A stretch of DNA of 64,000 nt from Paracoccaceae bacterium. Lineage in GTDB: Bacteria; Pseudomonadota; Alphaproteobacteria; Rhodobacterales; Rhodobacteraceae. The position numbers and the translations under genes were made by a program. This document shows, piece by piece, positions 63,744 through 64,000 of this stretch. The notes under the pieces are model-generated. The model did not search any database and was not told the origin of the DNA. It was given only the letters and a program-made list of their open reading frames with translations. How positions within the stretch are numbered: the stretch's first letter is position 1; the number at the start of each line of letters is the position of its first letter. The DNA lies in contig JAJEHS010000002.1 in the NCBI GenBank assembly GCA_022823605.1, positions 62,001 through 126,000 of the forward strand. Reading direction: 5' to 3'.

Positions 63744-64000
63744 TTACATTAATCGAACCTGTTTTTCCTCAGGTTTGGGTGGGAGTACGAATCCAGCGGC
63801 TTTTAATGCTTCAGTTAGCTCTTCAGTTGATTCAATTACTTTTGAAGTTTCCAAATTTCCATGGTAGAGCTTTTTTGGAAACTTTCCACCTGGTAGTTTT
63901 GTATCCTTTCCTACTATCCAGGAACTACGTTTACTGAAATCACCTAGATATTCTCCAACCGATTTTGGTTTAATTCCCAACACTCCAGAAACAGCACTGT
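63744..64000 (-). CDS. Unrecognised protein, C-terminal part (5' end outside window)
   Basis: The frame is open from the window edge, ending ...GFVLPPKPEEKQVRLM. The 85 visible residues include SGVLGIKPKSVGEYLGDFSK and a Lys-rich stretch (KLPGGKFPKKLYHG). No domain was recognised. GTG 63983 is not assumed to be the start because the reading frame stays open beyond it. Confidence 0.5.
   Translation of the reverse strand, partial: SAVSGVLGIKPKSVGEYLGDFSKRSSWIVGKDTKLPGGKFPKKLYHGNLETSKVIESTEELTEALKAAGFVLPPKPEEKQVRLM

Overview
The window looks like a chromosomal stretch of a low-to-moderate GC (roughly 40-45% by eye) Gram-negative alphaproteobacterium, probably near the Rhodobacterales. The grounds are gene content and order: an F1-only ATP synthase operon atpHAGDC; a methyltransferase/gloB pair; a phasin with PhaR-like operator repeats; the priA, transaldolase, DUF484, xerC neighbourhood; the ChaC, DUF2125, TyrA cluster; two TRAP permeases with a Tat-exported binding protein; a porin; and a form II CO-dehydrogenase-like cluster. 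This placement is inference; there is no rRNA in the window. I saw no tRNA, rRNA, CRISPR array or intact insertion sequence.

Layout. 1-2.7 kb: end of a threonine aldolase, a kappa-GST-like isomerase and prs. 2.9-3.7 kb: a HEPN/MNT toxin-antitoxin pair whose hepT carries a one-base frameshift. 3.7-8.6 kb: atpHAGDC on the minus strand. 8.8-12.9 kb: methyltransferase, gloB, clpA. 13.1-19.4 kb: a tight five-gene minus-strand operon, the most unusual locus here. It encodes an ArsP/SO_0444-type permease fused to an SPFH domain, an HflC-like and an HflK-like protein, a type I periplasmic binding protein without ABC partners, and a small membrane protein. 19.8-25.4 kb: phasin, recD2 and a 919-residue coiled-coil OmpA-type envelope protein. 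25.8-32.8 kb: a TRAP transporter operon, a DMT exporter and an Atg22-like MFS protein. 32.8-40.1 kb: purH, a NYN-domain ribonuclease gene behind a terminator-like leader, a small kinase, an ExbB/MotA-type channel, a stomatin/NfeD pair and chaC. 40.3-48.7 kb: DUF2125, tyrA, priA, transaldolase, DUF484, xerC and a double-OsmC protein. 48.9-53.6 kb: a vanadium-haloperoxidase/PAP2-type enzyme with a porin, nth, and an AraC-Ogt fusion. 53.7-62.3 kb: a complete coxDEF-like, MobA-like, coxSLM operon. 62.6-64 kb: an AbrB-family membrane protein and the end of an unrecognised gene.

How genes fit together. The cox operon supplies the three enzyme subunits (FeS, Mo and FAD) plus cofactor-sulfuration and insertion factors (MoxR ATPase, VWA protein, XdhC-like protein, molybdopterin-binding protein). 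The 919-residue OmpA protein and the ExbB/MotA-like channel look like the two halves of one ion-driven stator complex, although they lie 11 kb apart. The permease/SPFH operon is proposed as a metal-efflux or stress-sensing membrane microdomain system; this is inferred only from domain content and operon structure. Starts were chosen from ribosome binding sites where these were visible. Several genes use TTG or GTG.
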